Positions 1 to 6,431 are shown, counted from the first letter of the stretch. The stretch is DNA of 6,431 bases from Pseudovibrio sp. JCM 19062 (GCA_001310715.1 BAXV01000127.1:1-6431); one strand, 5' to 3'. The notes: generated by a model not told the origin, from the sequence alone. Made by a program: numbers and translations.

Positions 1-664
1 GGCGTTCTGAGCACCTGATTGAGCCAATTATTGTGCGTGTAGAACCGACGCAAAAAGCCGAGGTGACAGCGCCACCTCCGATTTTCCCCCACAACATGCG
101 CCCAAAGGTTTGCCCAGGCTGAAATGGCGGGCATGACTTATCGGGATTGAAAGCTGAACCTCTGTAAAGGTGTAATGACGGGAAAGGATGAGCCTTACCG
201 TGTGACCTTCGGCGAAGGCGAGTGAACGCATTTGCGCTGGTTTGCGCCAAGTTTGCGTTAGTTACATGAAAACTGCGTTGGTTTGCGCTGCTGCGTGCAG
301 ATTGTGCAGCGCGGTGCGTTTGGCCGGGCTGGTTCACAGAAATGGCGAAGGGAAATGCCTTTTTCCTGCGGAAACCGCAAATAGATCTTTCCCCGCATGT
401 TGGCCGTTTACCGTTTGATGCACTGCGCTGAGATATCCTCTGAAATAGCCGGCTCGACGGCGGTGTGGGCACCAAGCCGAACTCCTTGTGAGGATTGGAA
501 AGCCGCAATTGCCGTGTTCTCTTCATGTGAGCCCCTTCCTGTAGCGGTATGATCGGACCAAATCCACTTTTGAAACGTGCCTCAGCCGTCCGAACAAATG
601 CACCCAGCCCAAGTTTGCGTATCGGAGTGCTAAACCTGCCTGCTAACCTCAGTCTTGCCAACAT
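1..664 (-). CDS. Unidentified long open frame, runs off left edge (doubtful)
   Basis: On the minus strand one frame is free of stops from the TAG at 688..686 down to the left edge, about 228 codons. Possible starts are ATG at 664, with no clear ribosome binding site, and ATG at 526, which has AGGAAGGGG at 540..532 five bases upstream and is the better start. The frame from ATG 526 begins MKRTRQLRLSNPHKEFG. I do not recognise the product. The translation is rich in Arg, Ser and Pro, has very few acidic residues and shows no signal peptide, membrane segment or known motif. That composition is typical of a chance open frame. A second minus-strand frame is open over 231..28, so openness here is not specific. 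It would be transcribed divergently from the amidase. Its length and Shine-Dalgarno are in its favour; its composition is against it. Confidence 0.2.
   Translation of the reverse strand, partial: MLARLRLAGRFSTPIRKLGLGAFVRTAEARFKSGFGPIIPLQEGAHMKRTRQLRLSNPHKEFGLVPTPPSSRLFQRISQRSASNGKRPTCGERSICGFRRKKAFPFAISVNQPGQTHRAAQSARSSANQRSFHVTNANLAQTSANAFTRLRRRSHGKAHPFPSLHLYRGSAFNPDKSCPPFQPGQTFGRMLWGKIGGGAVTSAFCVGSTRTIIGSIRCSER
231..312. repeat. Cluster of short TTTGCG repeats with an inverted repeat
   Basis: TTTGCG recurs at 231, 241, 252 and 282. A 16-base unit occurs twice as an imperfect direct repeat, at 233-248 and 274-289 (14 of 16 bases identical). It is followed by a 7-bp inverted repeat, GCGCTGC at 285-291 and GCAGCGC at 306-312, with a 14-base spacer. 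There is no T-run after it, so it is not an obvious terminator. The function is unknown; it could be an iteron-like or regulator-binding cluster, or simply low-complexity sequence. Confidence 0.35.
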
Positions 665-696
665 TTCTTGTTCGAGTCCTAGAGCCTAAACTCGTG
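313..696. other. Gap with no recognisable gene
   Basis: Apart from the doubtful minus-strand open frame, I see no supported gene here. Two short plus-strand frames (266-418, about 50 codons, and 549-689, 46 codons) lack ribosome binding sites and recognisable motifs. The sequence directly before the amidase must contain its promoter if that gene is transcribed alone, but no convincing -35/-10 pair is visible. A TTGCCA at 655-660 lacks a good -10 partner. Confidence 0.5.
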
Positions 697-703
697 TAAG
701 GAG
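697..703 (+). promoter_or_regulatory. Ribosome binding site of the amidase gene
   Basis: TAAGGAG lies seven bases before ATG 711. It fixes the amidase start at 711, even though the first open frame from there ends early because of a one-base shift near 837. Confidence 0.8.
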
Positions 704-710
704 TAGAGAC

Positions 711-2042
711 ATGTCACTGGGTAAAGCCGAAACTAAGTGTTCTAGAGTACTCTTGCGCGCGCAAGACCGAGTAGGAAGACATATTGATCGGGTCATCGAT
801 TTGGGCCTGGAAGAAGCTCCAAGATTTTCACCAGCTTTGATGCAGACGAAATTGTCAGATACGCCGCTCGCCTGGATAAAGCGGTGCGCGGAGGCAAAGA
901 GCGCGGTCCTTTGTTTGGGACCACAGTATCCGTTAAAGACCTGATTGACGAAGAGGGGAAGGTCACGACGGCTGGATGCAGCTACTACTGCGCTAATCCG
1001 CCGGCTGCCCAGGACGCCCCGTCTATACAAAGATTGAAGGCAGCTGGAGCCGTCCTATTCGGCCGAACCAACACCTCACAACTGGCTTATTCCGGGATGG
1101 GTATCAACCCGACTTCGGCACACCGGGCAACGCAACAGACTCCAGCCGCATTCCTGGGGGATCGAGCGCGGGTGCGGCAGTTGGTGTCGCCTTGGGGCTA
1201 TTCGATGCTGGCCTTGGCAGTGACACTGGAGGGTCGATCCGGATCCCTGCAGCATTTAATGGTGTGTGCGGATTTAAGCCAACGGCCCGAACGATCCCTC
1301 TGGAAGGCGTTTTTCCCCTTTCGGGAGATTATGACAGCATTGGTCCGCTGGCAGGCAGCATTGAACTGTGTACCCAGCTTTACGGTGCGCTGTCCGGCCA
1401 GATGCGTCCCCCGAAAAGCAACAGGAAAATCGGCGATCTTCGTTTAGCGCTGATAGATCCATACGTCACAGAAGGGCTTGATGAGCAAGTAGGGCAGGAT
1501 TTCGAGAGGGTTTTGAAACGCCTTAGTGACAAGGGCGCAAAGGTCGAGAAAGTCTCTCTTCCGGAGGTTGTTGACGCAATGTGGGTCAACGAGATCTTCA
1601 TCTACAACGATGGCTATGCCATTCATAAAAAAAACATCTTGAAGGTCTGAAGAAGTGTCTGACCGCTGAAAGTATATCTTACTTGCTTGATGCACAGAAA
1701 CGAGAACCATCTGAAGTCGAGGAAGCAAGACAACTCAGAGCAAAAGCGATTGCGAGTTTTGAACGGATCTCCTCACATTATGACGCTTTCATCTCTCCAA
1801 CTTGCACAACTGTTGCACCGTCAATCAGCGAAGCCACTGCCGCGATGAACTCATCGCACTTCGTGATCAAAGTTGCCCATAATACGATGATCGGCAACAT
1901 GGTTGATGGATGTGCCGCGACCATCCCTATGCAGGAGCCAGGTAAACTCGGTACCGGGCTTATGGTTCTTGGAGCAGGTGAAAGTGATTGGGAGACTCTG
2001 GAAGTGGTAGGTCTTCTGGAGGAACTCCTGAAGGCTCACTAG
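711..2042 (+). CDS. Amidase-signature family hydrolase, three apparent frameshifts
   Basis: This encodes an amidase of the amidase-signature family, which hydrolyses amide bonds with a Ser-cisSer-Lys triad; the substrate cannot be told. The gene is split into four pieces by single missing bases at a T-run (836-838), a TT (1114-1115) and an A-run (1627-1634). With one base restored at each it reads as 444 residues, a normal length for the family. In the repaired protein, Lys76 sits in GTTVSVKDL, the cis-Ser is Ser152 in IPGGSSAG, and the nucleophile is Ser176 in GSDTGGSIRIPA. The Ser-Ser spacing of 24 is the one found in GatA. The C-terminus GNMVDGCAATIP is also typical. It is not gatA itself, because gatC/gatB are not adjacent and the protein is shorter. 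No signal peptide is visible, so it is presumably cytoplasmic. The start is chosen from AAGGAG seven bases before ATG. It could be a true pseudogene, but the intact triad argues for sequence errors. Confidence 0.85.
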
Positions 2043-2185
2043 GGCGATACCAGACTAATATTTTAAGTAAAAAAAATACCCCAATACATGGTTTGTTAGT
2101 AATAGATATCTTTACCTCAGATTAGAAGGGGGATGTCCTTTAGAAGGGGCGATGGCATTAGTTTTGAATCGAAGAAAGAAAGATC
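2043..2185. other. AT-rich spacer before the methyltransferase gene
   Basis: The GC content falls sharply here: the row 2041-2100 is about 32% GC by hand count. No stem-loop with a T-run follows the amidase stop, so no terminator is called. A 22-codon frame (ATG 2152 to TAG 2220) begins only two bases after AAGGGGC and has no recognisable product. The promoter of the next gene should lie here, but no clean consensus pair is visible. Confidence 0.4.
2122..2157 (+). repeat. 18-bp tandem direct repeat
   Basis: Two adjacent 18-base units start at 2122 and 2140 and share TTAGAAGGGG followed by GATG, with a one-base offset in the second half. A third TTAG begins at 2158. The repeats lie 30-65 bases before the inferred methyltransferase start. 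They could be a two-site operator, a small tandem duplication, or leader sequence with duplicated AAGGGG ribosome-binding-like motifs. Confidence 0.45.
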
Positions 2186-2969
2186 GTGAAACAGTCAATT
2201 CTTATTCGAACTGTCAATAGCCTTATTAAAAAAAACAAAAATCTACAAAGAAACTCAATATAGGCTAAATCTTATTGAAAGTGTACTAAGTTTATCTGAA
2301 CCATTAGATGTCGTTATTGAGATGCACGATGGCGCCCGTTTTTCTGTTCCATATGCGCTGACTGATTTTATTCAATCAACACTATTTTTGTCGAAGAATT
2401 ACTATGAAATCGATATTCTCAAAGATCTAGATAGGTTTCTCCCAGATACCGGCGTGTTTGTAGACGCTGGTGCAAATATTGGAAACCATACAATCTATTG
2501 GGCACTCCATGGTGCGAAGCGCACAATACATGCGTTTGAGCCAGTTGAGAGTACGTTCAAGATGCTCACCAAAAATGCTCGGCTCAATGAACTTGAGGAT
2601 CAGGTGGTTAATCATCAATGCGCACTCGGTGAACGATCGGGACGAGCTAAAATTTCCAAATTCGATTTAATGAACATCGGAGGCACGCAAATCAAGGGTG
2701 ATGAATCCGGTGAAATACAAGTAGAAACTCTAGATAGTGTAACAATAGCATTCCCTCGTTTGGACTTTCTAAAGATCGACACAGAAGGCTTCGAACTAAA
2801 AGTTTTGAGAGGAGGAGAACAAACAATTCTCAAACATAAGCCGTTGATCTTTGTCGAAACTTTTGAGCAGAATAGAAATGAGGTTTTTTCCTACTTGGCC
2901 GACTTGGGCTATAAGCTGCTAAAAGAGTATCCAGATGATAACTATTTATTCCAAAGTCAGAACAATTAG
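2186..2969 (+). CDS. FkbM-family SAM-dependent methyltransferase, probable N-terminal frameshift
   Basis: This is an FkbM-type methyltransferase, a family that methylates hydroxyl groups on sugars, polyketides and similar small molecules; the acceptor is unknown. The uninterrupted frame 2322-2969 (215 residues) contains, numbered from ATG 2322, the SAM-binding loop DAGANIGNHT at 48-57, HAFEP at 70-74, VETLDSV at 134-140, LKIDTEGFEL at 150-159, and a late VETFEQNR. ATG 2322 has no ribosome binding site, and the frame stays open upstream without any ATG, GTG or TTG. From GTG 2186, behind a purine-rich AAGAAAGAAAG, another frame reads MKQSILIRTVNSLIKK. Removing one A in the runs 2228-2235 or 2237-2241 joins it to the main frame and gives 260 residues, a more usual family length. 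Sampled rows are 32-47% GC, lower than the sox genes, which suggests acquisition by transfer. It converges with soxF. Confidence 0.85.
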
Positions 2970-2973
2970 ATAA

Positions 2974-2992
2974 ATTAAGTCAAATACTTAAT
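2974..2992. terminator. Possible weak terminator hairpin after the methyltransferase gene
   Basis: A perfect 7-bp inverted repeat, ATTAAGT/ACTTAAT with a 5-base loop, begins five bases after the fkbM-type stop codon. The stem is AT-rich and there is no clean T-run after it, so termination would be inefficient at best. The call rests on position and symmetry only. Confidence 0.25.
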
Positions 2993-3039
2993 CTGATGGC
3001 GTTACGGGCAGGTGAGAGCGGTCTGGCCTGGGACTTTGA

Positions 3040-3060
3040 GGGGCACCCTGCGAGCGCCCC
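3040..3060 (-). terminator. Possible terminator hairpin downstream of soxF
   Basis: GGGGCAC (3040-3046) and GCGCCCC (3054-3060) form a GC-rich stem with one mismatch and a 7-base loop, 12 bases beyond the soxF stop on the minus strand. It is the natural place for the sox operon to end. There is no T-tract after the stem in the minus-strand direction, so intrinsic termination is unproven. Confidence 0.3.
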
Positions 3061-3072
3061 GCAACTGAAGCG

Positions 3073-4336
3073 CTACCCAAACATGTCCGCAGTCATGCCC
3101 GCATACCAGCCAAGGCTTTCCTCATAGGTTTGTTTGCGCAGGGCGTCGTCCTCGTTGTTTTGTGAGATGAAGCCGTCCACCTTGGCTATCTTGTCGTCTG
3201 TCGCCACGTAGCTGGCACCCACCTTGACGCCGTTGTCTGGCGAGATCAGCGACCAGCATGTGTTTGAGAACCGCGGTTTGAGGCGCGCGATCCGGTGAGG
3301 GCATGGCGGATGGCCATGGCGGCGGCTTTTGCCTGACTGTTGGCCGAAAAGCCTGACTTCGGCATGTCGCCGTTTTGGGTCGCATCGCCCAGCACGTGGA
3401 TGTTGTCGTCCATCCGGCTTTGCAACGTGGCTGGAACGATCGGGCACCAACCCTCATCATTGGTCAGCCCGGCCTGCTGCGCGATACCGCCAGCCTGCAT
3501 GGCCGGGATCACGTTGCATACATCAGCTTTGATGGTCTCGTCCTCCAGCACAATTTCCATGGTGTTGGGGTCAACCCGCTGAACACCGCCAGTAAACTCG
3601 TCTGTCAGCCAGTCCACCATGCCTGTATAGTGATTTTCCCAGCCTTCCATGAAGAGGCCCTGCTTGGAGAACTTCTCTTTTGGATCAAGAATGAGGATCT
3701 TGGCAGTCGGGTTCCGCTGCTTTAGCACGTGGGCAACCATGGAAACCCGCTCATAAGGCCCTGGAGGACAGCGGTACGGGTTGGGTGGAGCCACCATGGC
3801 GAAGGTGCCCCCCTCCGGCATGGCCTCAACCTGCGCTTTCAGCAGGTGTGTCTGCGTGCCTGCTTTGTAGGCGTGAGGCATCTTGGTCTGAGCAGTCACA
3901 TCCCAGCCTTCAATCGCCCCTTTCACAAAGTCGATACCCGGTGACAGAACGAGACGATCATAGGAGATCGCATCTCCGCCTGCGAGCCGAACCTCTTTCC
4001 TCTCGCGGTCAACGGCTGAGGCCCAGTCATGGACCACGGTAACGCCATACTCACTGGCCAGCGTGCCGTAAGAGTGCGCCAGTTTGGAAAGCGGCTGGAA
4101 ACCGCCGATGGCAGATTGGAGAAGAAGCAGGTGTAGTAGGTGCGGGAGGCTCAATAAGGATCACCTCAATCGCACCAGCAGAATCCTTGGCGATGTAACG
4201 GGCCGCTGTCGCCCCGCCAGCTCCGCCGCCAATAATGACCACGCGGGGCCGCGTTTGCCCCAGCGCCACAGGGGAGGAGAGAAGTGCCGCACTTGCAGCT
4301 GCTGTCCCTAAAAAAACGACGTCGGTTCAGTATCAT
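3073..4336 (-). CDS. soxF: SoxF, FAD-binding sulfide dehydrogenase-like flavoprotein (four apparent frameshifts)
   Basis: SoxF is a periplasmic flavoprotein related to the FccB subunit of flavocytochrome c sulfide dehydrogenase; it pairs with SoxE and supports thiosulfate and sulfide oxidation. ATG 4336 has GGAGG at 4350..4346. Four one-base shifts break the frame: an extra base in the 7-base A-run 4310-4316 (plus-strand letters), and one missing base each at 4144-4149, 4110-4112 and 3277-3279. Repaired, it is 421 residues, the usual family length. The N-terminus MILNRRRFLGTAAASAALL is a twin-arginine signal, so it is exported folded with its cofactor. VVIIGGGAGGATAARYIA (32-49) binds the FAD ADP part. 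Cys70 in TYYTCFFSN matches the cysteine that covalently holds FAD in FccB. PNPYRCPPGPYER and RFSNTCWSL carry cysteines matching the FccB redox disulfide. HVLGDATQ is the second FAD-contact motif. It lies 56 bp after soxE. The intact active site argues against genuine decay. Confidence 0.9.
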
Positions 4337-4345
4337 ATGCCAATT

Positions 4346-4350
4346 CCTCC
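4346..4350 (-). promoter_or_regulatory. Ribosome binding site of soxF
   Basis: GGAGG (on the minus strand) lies nine bases before ATG 4336. It supports the start that gives the complete twin-arginine signal peptide, rather than the GTG at 4269, which falls inside the protein. Confidence 0.7.
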
Positions 4351-4392
4351 CTAAAATGAACGTGAAGCGCGGACCCGTAAAAGCCACTGTCT

Positions 4393-5103
4393 TTAATTTT
4401 GGTCCTTATAATAAGCAGCCAGCGCAGCAATCTCCTCCTCCGAGAGCCGCTTGGCGATCATCTGCATAACAGGGTGGGGCCTATGCCCTTTTTGGTAGGC
4501 CCGAAGTGCAATCACAAAATCCGGCTGTGGCCATCCGGTGATGGAGGGGATCCCTTTGTCTACTCCGCTGGATTGGTGGCAACTGGTACATTCACCAGAC
4601 AGATACTCACCATATTCAGCATCGCCGTCCAGATAGATTTCTTCGTGAAGGCTTGGGGCATCCTGTTGTAAAAGGCTGGCAGAAGCCTCCGGAATGTTGG
4701 CAGGGCTTACGGAGAACTGGCGCAGATACGCGAGCAGATCAGAACGATCCTTTTCTTTTCTCATACCCCGGTAGTTCATGCGTGTACCGGAAACGAGGTT
4801 CTTTGGGTTCTCTATGTAAATGTTTAGCGTGTCGAGCGTCCAGCGTAGCCCATCCGCGCCTGCGCGCTTCATCGCCTTGGAGTAAGTGGCACCATCAACG
4901 CTGGCAGCTTTACGATCAAACACACCATTCAGGTGCGGGCCAATGCGGTTTTTGGCATGCTCTCCCACATCATGGCAGCTCAGGCATGCATTAAACAAGC
5001 GTTCCCCACGCGCAACATCCTGTGCAGGGGCAACCGAAGCTGCCCCTGACAAGAAACCCAGAGCAAGAACAACGGGTAGGAGAGCAGGTATCACGGCTCT
5101 CAT
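4393..5103 (-). CDS. soxE: SoxE, periplasmic diheme cytochrome c
   Basis: This is the only fully uninterrupted sox gene in the window, 236 residues. SoxE is a periplasmic diheme c-type cytochrome that accepts electrons from its flavoprotein partner SoxF. A hydrophobic signal peptide covers residues 1 to about 27 and ends at APAQ. The first heme site is CLSCH (40-44), with Met109 in GTRM as the likely axial ligand. The second is CTSCH (172-176), followed by an FccA-like stretch, GIPSITGWPQPDFVIALRAY, and candidate Met ligands in HPVMQMI. Residues 40-129 align without gaps to the C-terminal domain of SoxD (44 of 90 identical by hand count). The ATG overlaps the soxD TGA (ATGA, 5103..5100) and lacks a strong ribosome binding site, so translation is probably coupled to soxD. 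Confidence 0.92.
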   Translation of the reverse strand: MRAVIPALLPVVLALGFLSGAASVAPAQDVARGERLFNACLSCHDVGEHAKNRIGPHLNGVFDRKAASVDGATYSKAMKRAGADGLRWTLDTLNIYIENPKNLVSGTRMNYRGMRKEKDRSDLLAYLRQFSVSPANIPEASASLLQQDAPSLHEEIYLDGDAEYGEYLSGECTSCHQSSGVDKGIPSITGWPQPDFVIALRAYQKGHRPHPVMQMIAKRLSEEEIAALAAYYKDQN

Positions 5104-6135
5104 TGGGAGTGGCTCTTTAGGTATTCAATGAGCGCAACGCGGTCTTTCTCCTTTTTCAGACCGGCAAAAGCATCTTGGTGCCCTTCACAAACGTCTTTGG
5201 CTTGGTCAGGAATACATCCAGATTTTCATCGGACCAGACAAGGCCATCATCATTCAGCTTTTTGAGGGCCTTGGAGTATTTAAAGCCAGAGACCACAGCA
5301 GCTGGCTGACCAATAATGCCATTGAGGATCGGCCGACCCTGTTCTTCGCCTTTTCACCCACCTGATGACAGGCCTTACACTTTTTAAAGACCTTGGCTCC
5401 TTTCTCGATGAGTGCATCATCAAGGACAGCGGCCACCGGTTCTGGCTGTGAGGCAGGCGCTAGTTCAGCAGAGACAGCTTCCGTTTTTACTTGGGCCTCT
5501 TCAGCGGCTTTTGTCTCCTCCGGCGTGACATCCAGAACCTGAGCGCGGGCGGTGATTTTCACATCTGCTTTACAGTCTGTCATGCAGACCTCGCGCTTTT
5601 TGAAAATCGGTGAGGCTTCGCGGTCATCCATGTAAAAGCCGTCTTCATTGGGCAGGCGAATGGAAGTGAAATTCTCCCGGCTCAGCTCAAAGTCATCCTC
5701 CACCAGATCATTGGCATAGAGCAGAAACGCGGTGATGGCGTAAACTTCGTCGGGCTTCAGGGATTGGGCATCACCAAACGGCATAGCGCGGTTCACATAG
5801 TCGAACACCGTTGAGAGATAGGGCCAGTAAGAGCCGATGGTTTTCACCGGACGATCCGAGATCAAGGTGTCGTCGCCACCAGAAAGAACCGGCCAGCGGT
5901 CAACACCCTCCGCAAAGTCCCCATGGCACACAGCGCAGCGCTCGGCGAAAATCTCTTCGCCTTGCTCCACGTTACCGCGCCCTGCTGGCAGGCCCTGACC
6001 ATCCGGGCGTACATCAATATTCCATGCAGCCACTTCAGCAGGCGTAGCTACGCGGCCAAGATTATAGGAACTCGCTGTTGCAGCGCAGGTGAGCAGCAGT
6101 GTTCCACCCGCAAGAACACTAAGAAATTTCAACAT
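5100..6135 (-). CDS. soxD: SoxD, diheme cytochrome c subunit of sulfane dehydrogenase SoxCD (two apparent frameshifts)
   Basis: SoxD is the cytochrome subunit of periplasmic SoxCD, which takes up to six electrons from the sulfane sulfur bound to SoxYZ. The signal peptide is MLKFLSVLAGGTLLLTCAATA. The first heme site CAVCH is at 67-71 and the second, CKACH, at 253-257. Between the domains lies an Ala/Glu/Pro-rich linker of about 50 residues. The frame breaks after KNRVG at a CC (plus-strand gg 5331-5332) where CCC restores GPILNG, and again at a four-base T-run (plus-strand 5166-5169) where a fifth T restores GTKMLFAGLKKEKDR. The repaired protein is 345 residues and ends in EYLKSHSQ, its TGA overlapping the soxE ATG. 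The start at 6135 lies 17 bp inside soxC with GAGGTGG upstream, consistent with translational coupling. Confidence 0.9.
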
Positions 6136-6431
6136 TTTCCACCTCACCATTTTCACGAACATGCCAGGTTGGATCGCGTTGTTGTGGTAGATGGAGTTCT
6201 CACCACGAACAGCACGAAGTTCATCCTTTGTTGGCTGAACATAGCCCGTGGAATCGTGCGCACGCGATTGCAGCAGCAGCGGTTTCCCATCCCAGTCAAA
6301 CTCGAAATAGAACCGGTGCATAGACTTGTCGAAGCTTGGGCCGTCCAGTCTGGCTGCATGCCAGTTCTTCCCGCCATCCAGCGTGATGTCCACGCGCGCA
6401 ATGGTGCCGCGACCGGACCACGCCACGCCGG
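6119..6431 (-). CDS. soxC: SoxC, molybdopterin subunit of sulfane dehydrogenase, C-terminal part only (one apparent frameshift)
   Basis: Only the last 103 residues of SoxC lie in the window; the gene starts beyond the right edge. SoxC belongs to the sulfite oxidase family of molybdenum enzymes and is the catalytic partner of SoxD. The visible part is the immunoglobulin-like dimerisation domain, recognisable from GVAWSGRGTI, VDITLDGGKNWH, QSRAHDSTGYVQP and the end region NSIYHNNAIQTWHV. As written, the frame runs from AIQ straight into soxD, creating a false soxC-soxD fusion from 6426. Restoring one A at the AA (plus-strand tt 6169-6170) gives AIQTWHVRENGEVENVEIS and a TAG at 6121..6119, 17 bp inside soxD. 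This SoxC/SoxD overlap is the expected arrangement, so the apparent fusion should not be believed. Confidence 0.9.
6139..6145 (-). promoter_or_regulatory. Ribosome binding site of soxD inside the soxC end
   Basis: GAGGTGG (minus strand) sits three bases before ATG 6135, within the last codons of soxC. It decides the soxD start despite the open frame continuing upstream, which is only soxC read through a one-base shift. Confidence 0.6.

Noticed and set aside
28..231. A 67-residue minus-strand open frame
   Set aside because: It overlaps the longer minus-strand open frame in another phase, has no ribosome binding site and no recognisable motif.
266..418. A 50-codon plus-strand frame beginning MKTALVCAAACRLC that resembles a signal peptide
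   Set aside because: It has no ribosome binding site and lies in repeat-rich sequence; the rest of the frame has no secreted-protein features.
671..683. TTCGAGTCC, resembling the T-loop of a tRNA
   Set aside because: The flanking bases cannot form the 5-bp T-stem, and no acceptor, D or anticodon arms are present upstream.
549..689. A 46-codon plus-strand frame before the amidase
   Set aside because: No ribosome binding site, and it looks like a chance frame.
673..694. Inverted repeat CGAGT/ACTCG in the amidase leader
   Set aside because: Only five base pairs with a 12-base loop; within chance expectation.
884..1447. A 187-residue protein with a basic C-terminus in the amidase region
   Set aside because: It is the first half of the amidase followed by out-of-frame translation after the missing T at 1114-1115.
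3329..3725. Several overlapping plus-strand frames opposite soxF
   Set aside because: They are antisense shadows of soxF; the minus strand carries the conserved flavoprotein motifs.
3246..4154. A separate 302-residue oxidoreductase starting MSLPHLLHLLLLQS with a leucine-rich leader
   Set aside because: The leucine-rich start is SoxF sequence around TYYTCFFSN read in the wrong frame between two missing bases; it is not a signal peptide or a separate gene.
4399..5131. Plus-strand frames opposite soxE
   Set aside because: They are shadows of soxE, which has two CxxCH heme motifs and a signal peptide on the minus strand.

Overview
The window reads as chromosomal DNA of an alphaproteobacterium, probably a marine sulfur oxidiser of the Rhodobacterales or Hyphomicrobiales type. 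This is inferred from a soxC-soxD-soxE-soxF gene order, moderate GC in the sox genes (about 60% in two hand-counted 60-base rows) and the style of the proteins. The species cannot be told from the sequence alone.

Layout, left to right. Positions 1-710 hold no gene I can name: there is an unusually long open frame on the minus strand that runs off the left edge, and a patch of TTTGCG-type short repeats. Positions 711-2042 (+) carry an amidase-signature hydrolase with a good ribosome binding site and the full Lys/Ser/Ser triad, broken by three one-base shifts. Positions 2043-2185 are an AT-rich spacer with an 18-bp direct repeat. Positions 2186-2969 (+) carry an AT-rich FkbM-family SAM-dependent methyltransferase; its obvious ATG (2322) is probably internal, and the true start is likely GTG 2186 followed by a one-base shift in an A-run. 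A 103-bp convergent gap follows. From 3073 to the right edge, all on the minus strand, lies the distal half of a thiosulfate-oxidation (sox) operon: soxF (flavoprotein), soxE (diheme cytochrome c), soxD (diheme cytochrome subunit of sulfane dehydrogenase) and the 3' end of soxC (molybdopterin subunit). soxC/soxD and soxD/soxE overlap, so they are probably translationally coupled.

How they work together: SoxCD removes electrons from the sulfane sulfur carried on SoxYZ in the periplasm, and SoxE and SoxF form an accessory flavocytochrome related to sulfide dehydrogenase FccAB. The upstream sox genes (soxB, A, Z, Y, X) are expected beyond position 6431. The amidase and methyltransferase have no evident link to sulfur oxidation.

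The dominant oddity is eleven apparent single-base indels, nearly all in homopolymers or doublets, affecting five of the six recognisable genes. When each is repaired, every gene becomes a whole number of codons with intact catalytic motifs. That pattern fits uncorrected sequencing or assembly errors better than true pseudogene decay, and it should shape how the fragmentary open frames are read. I found no convincing undescribed system, CRISPR array, insertion sequence or RNA gene.
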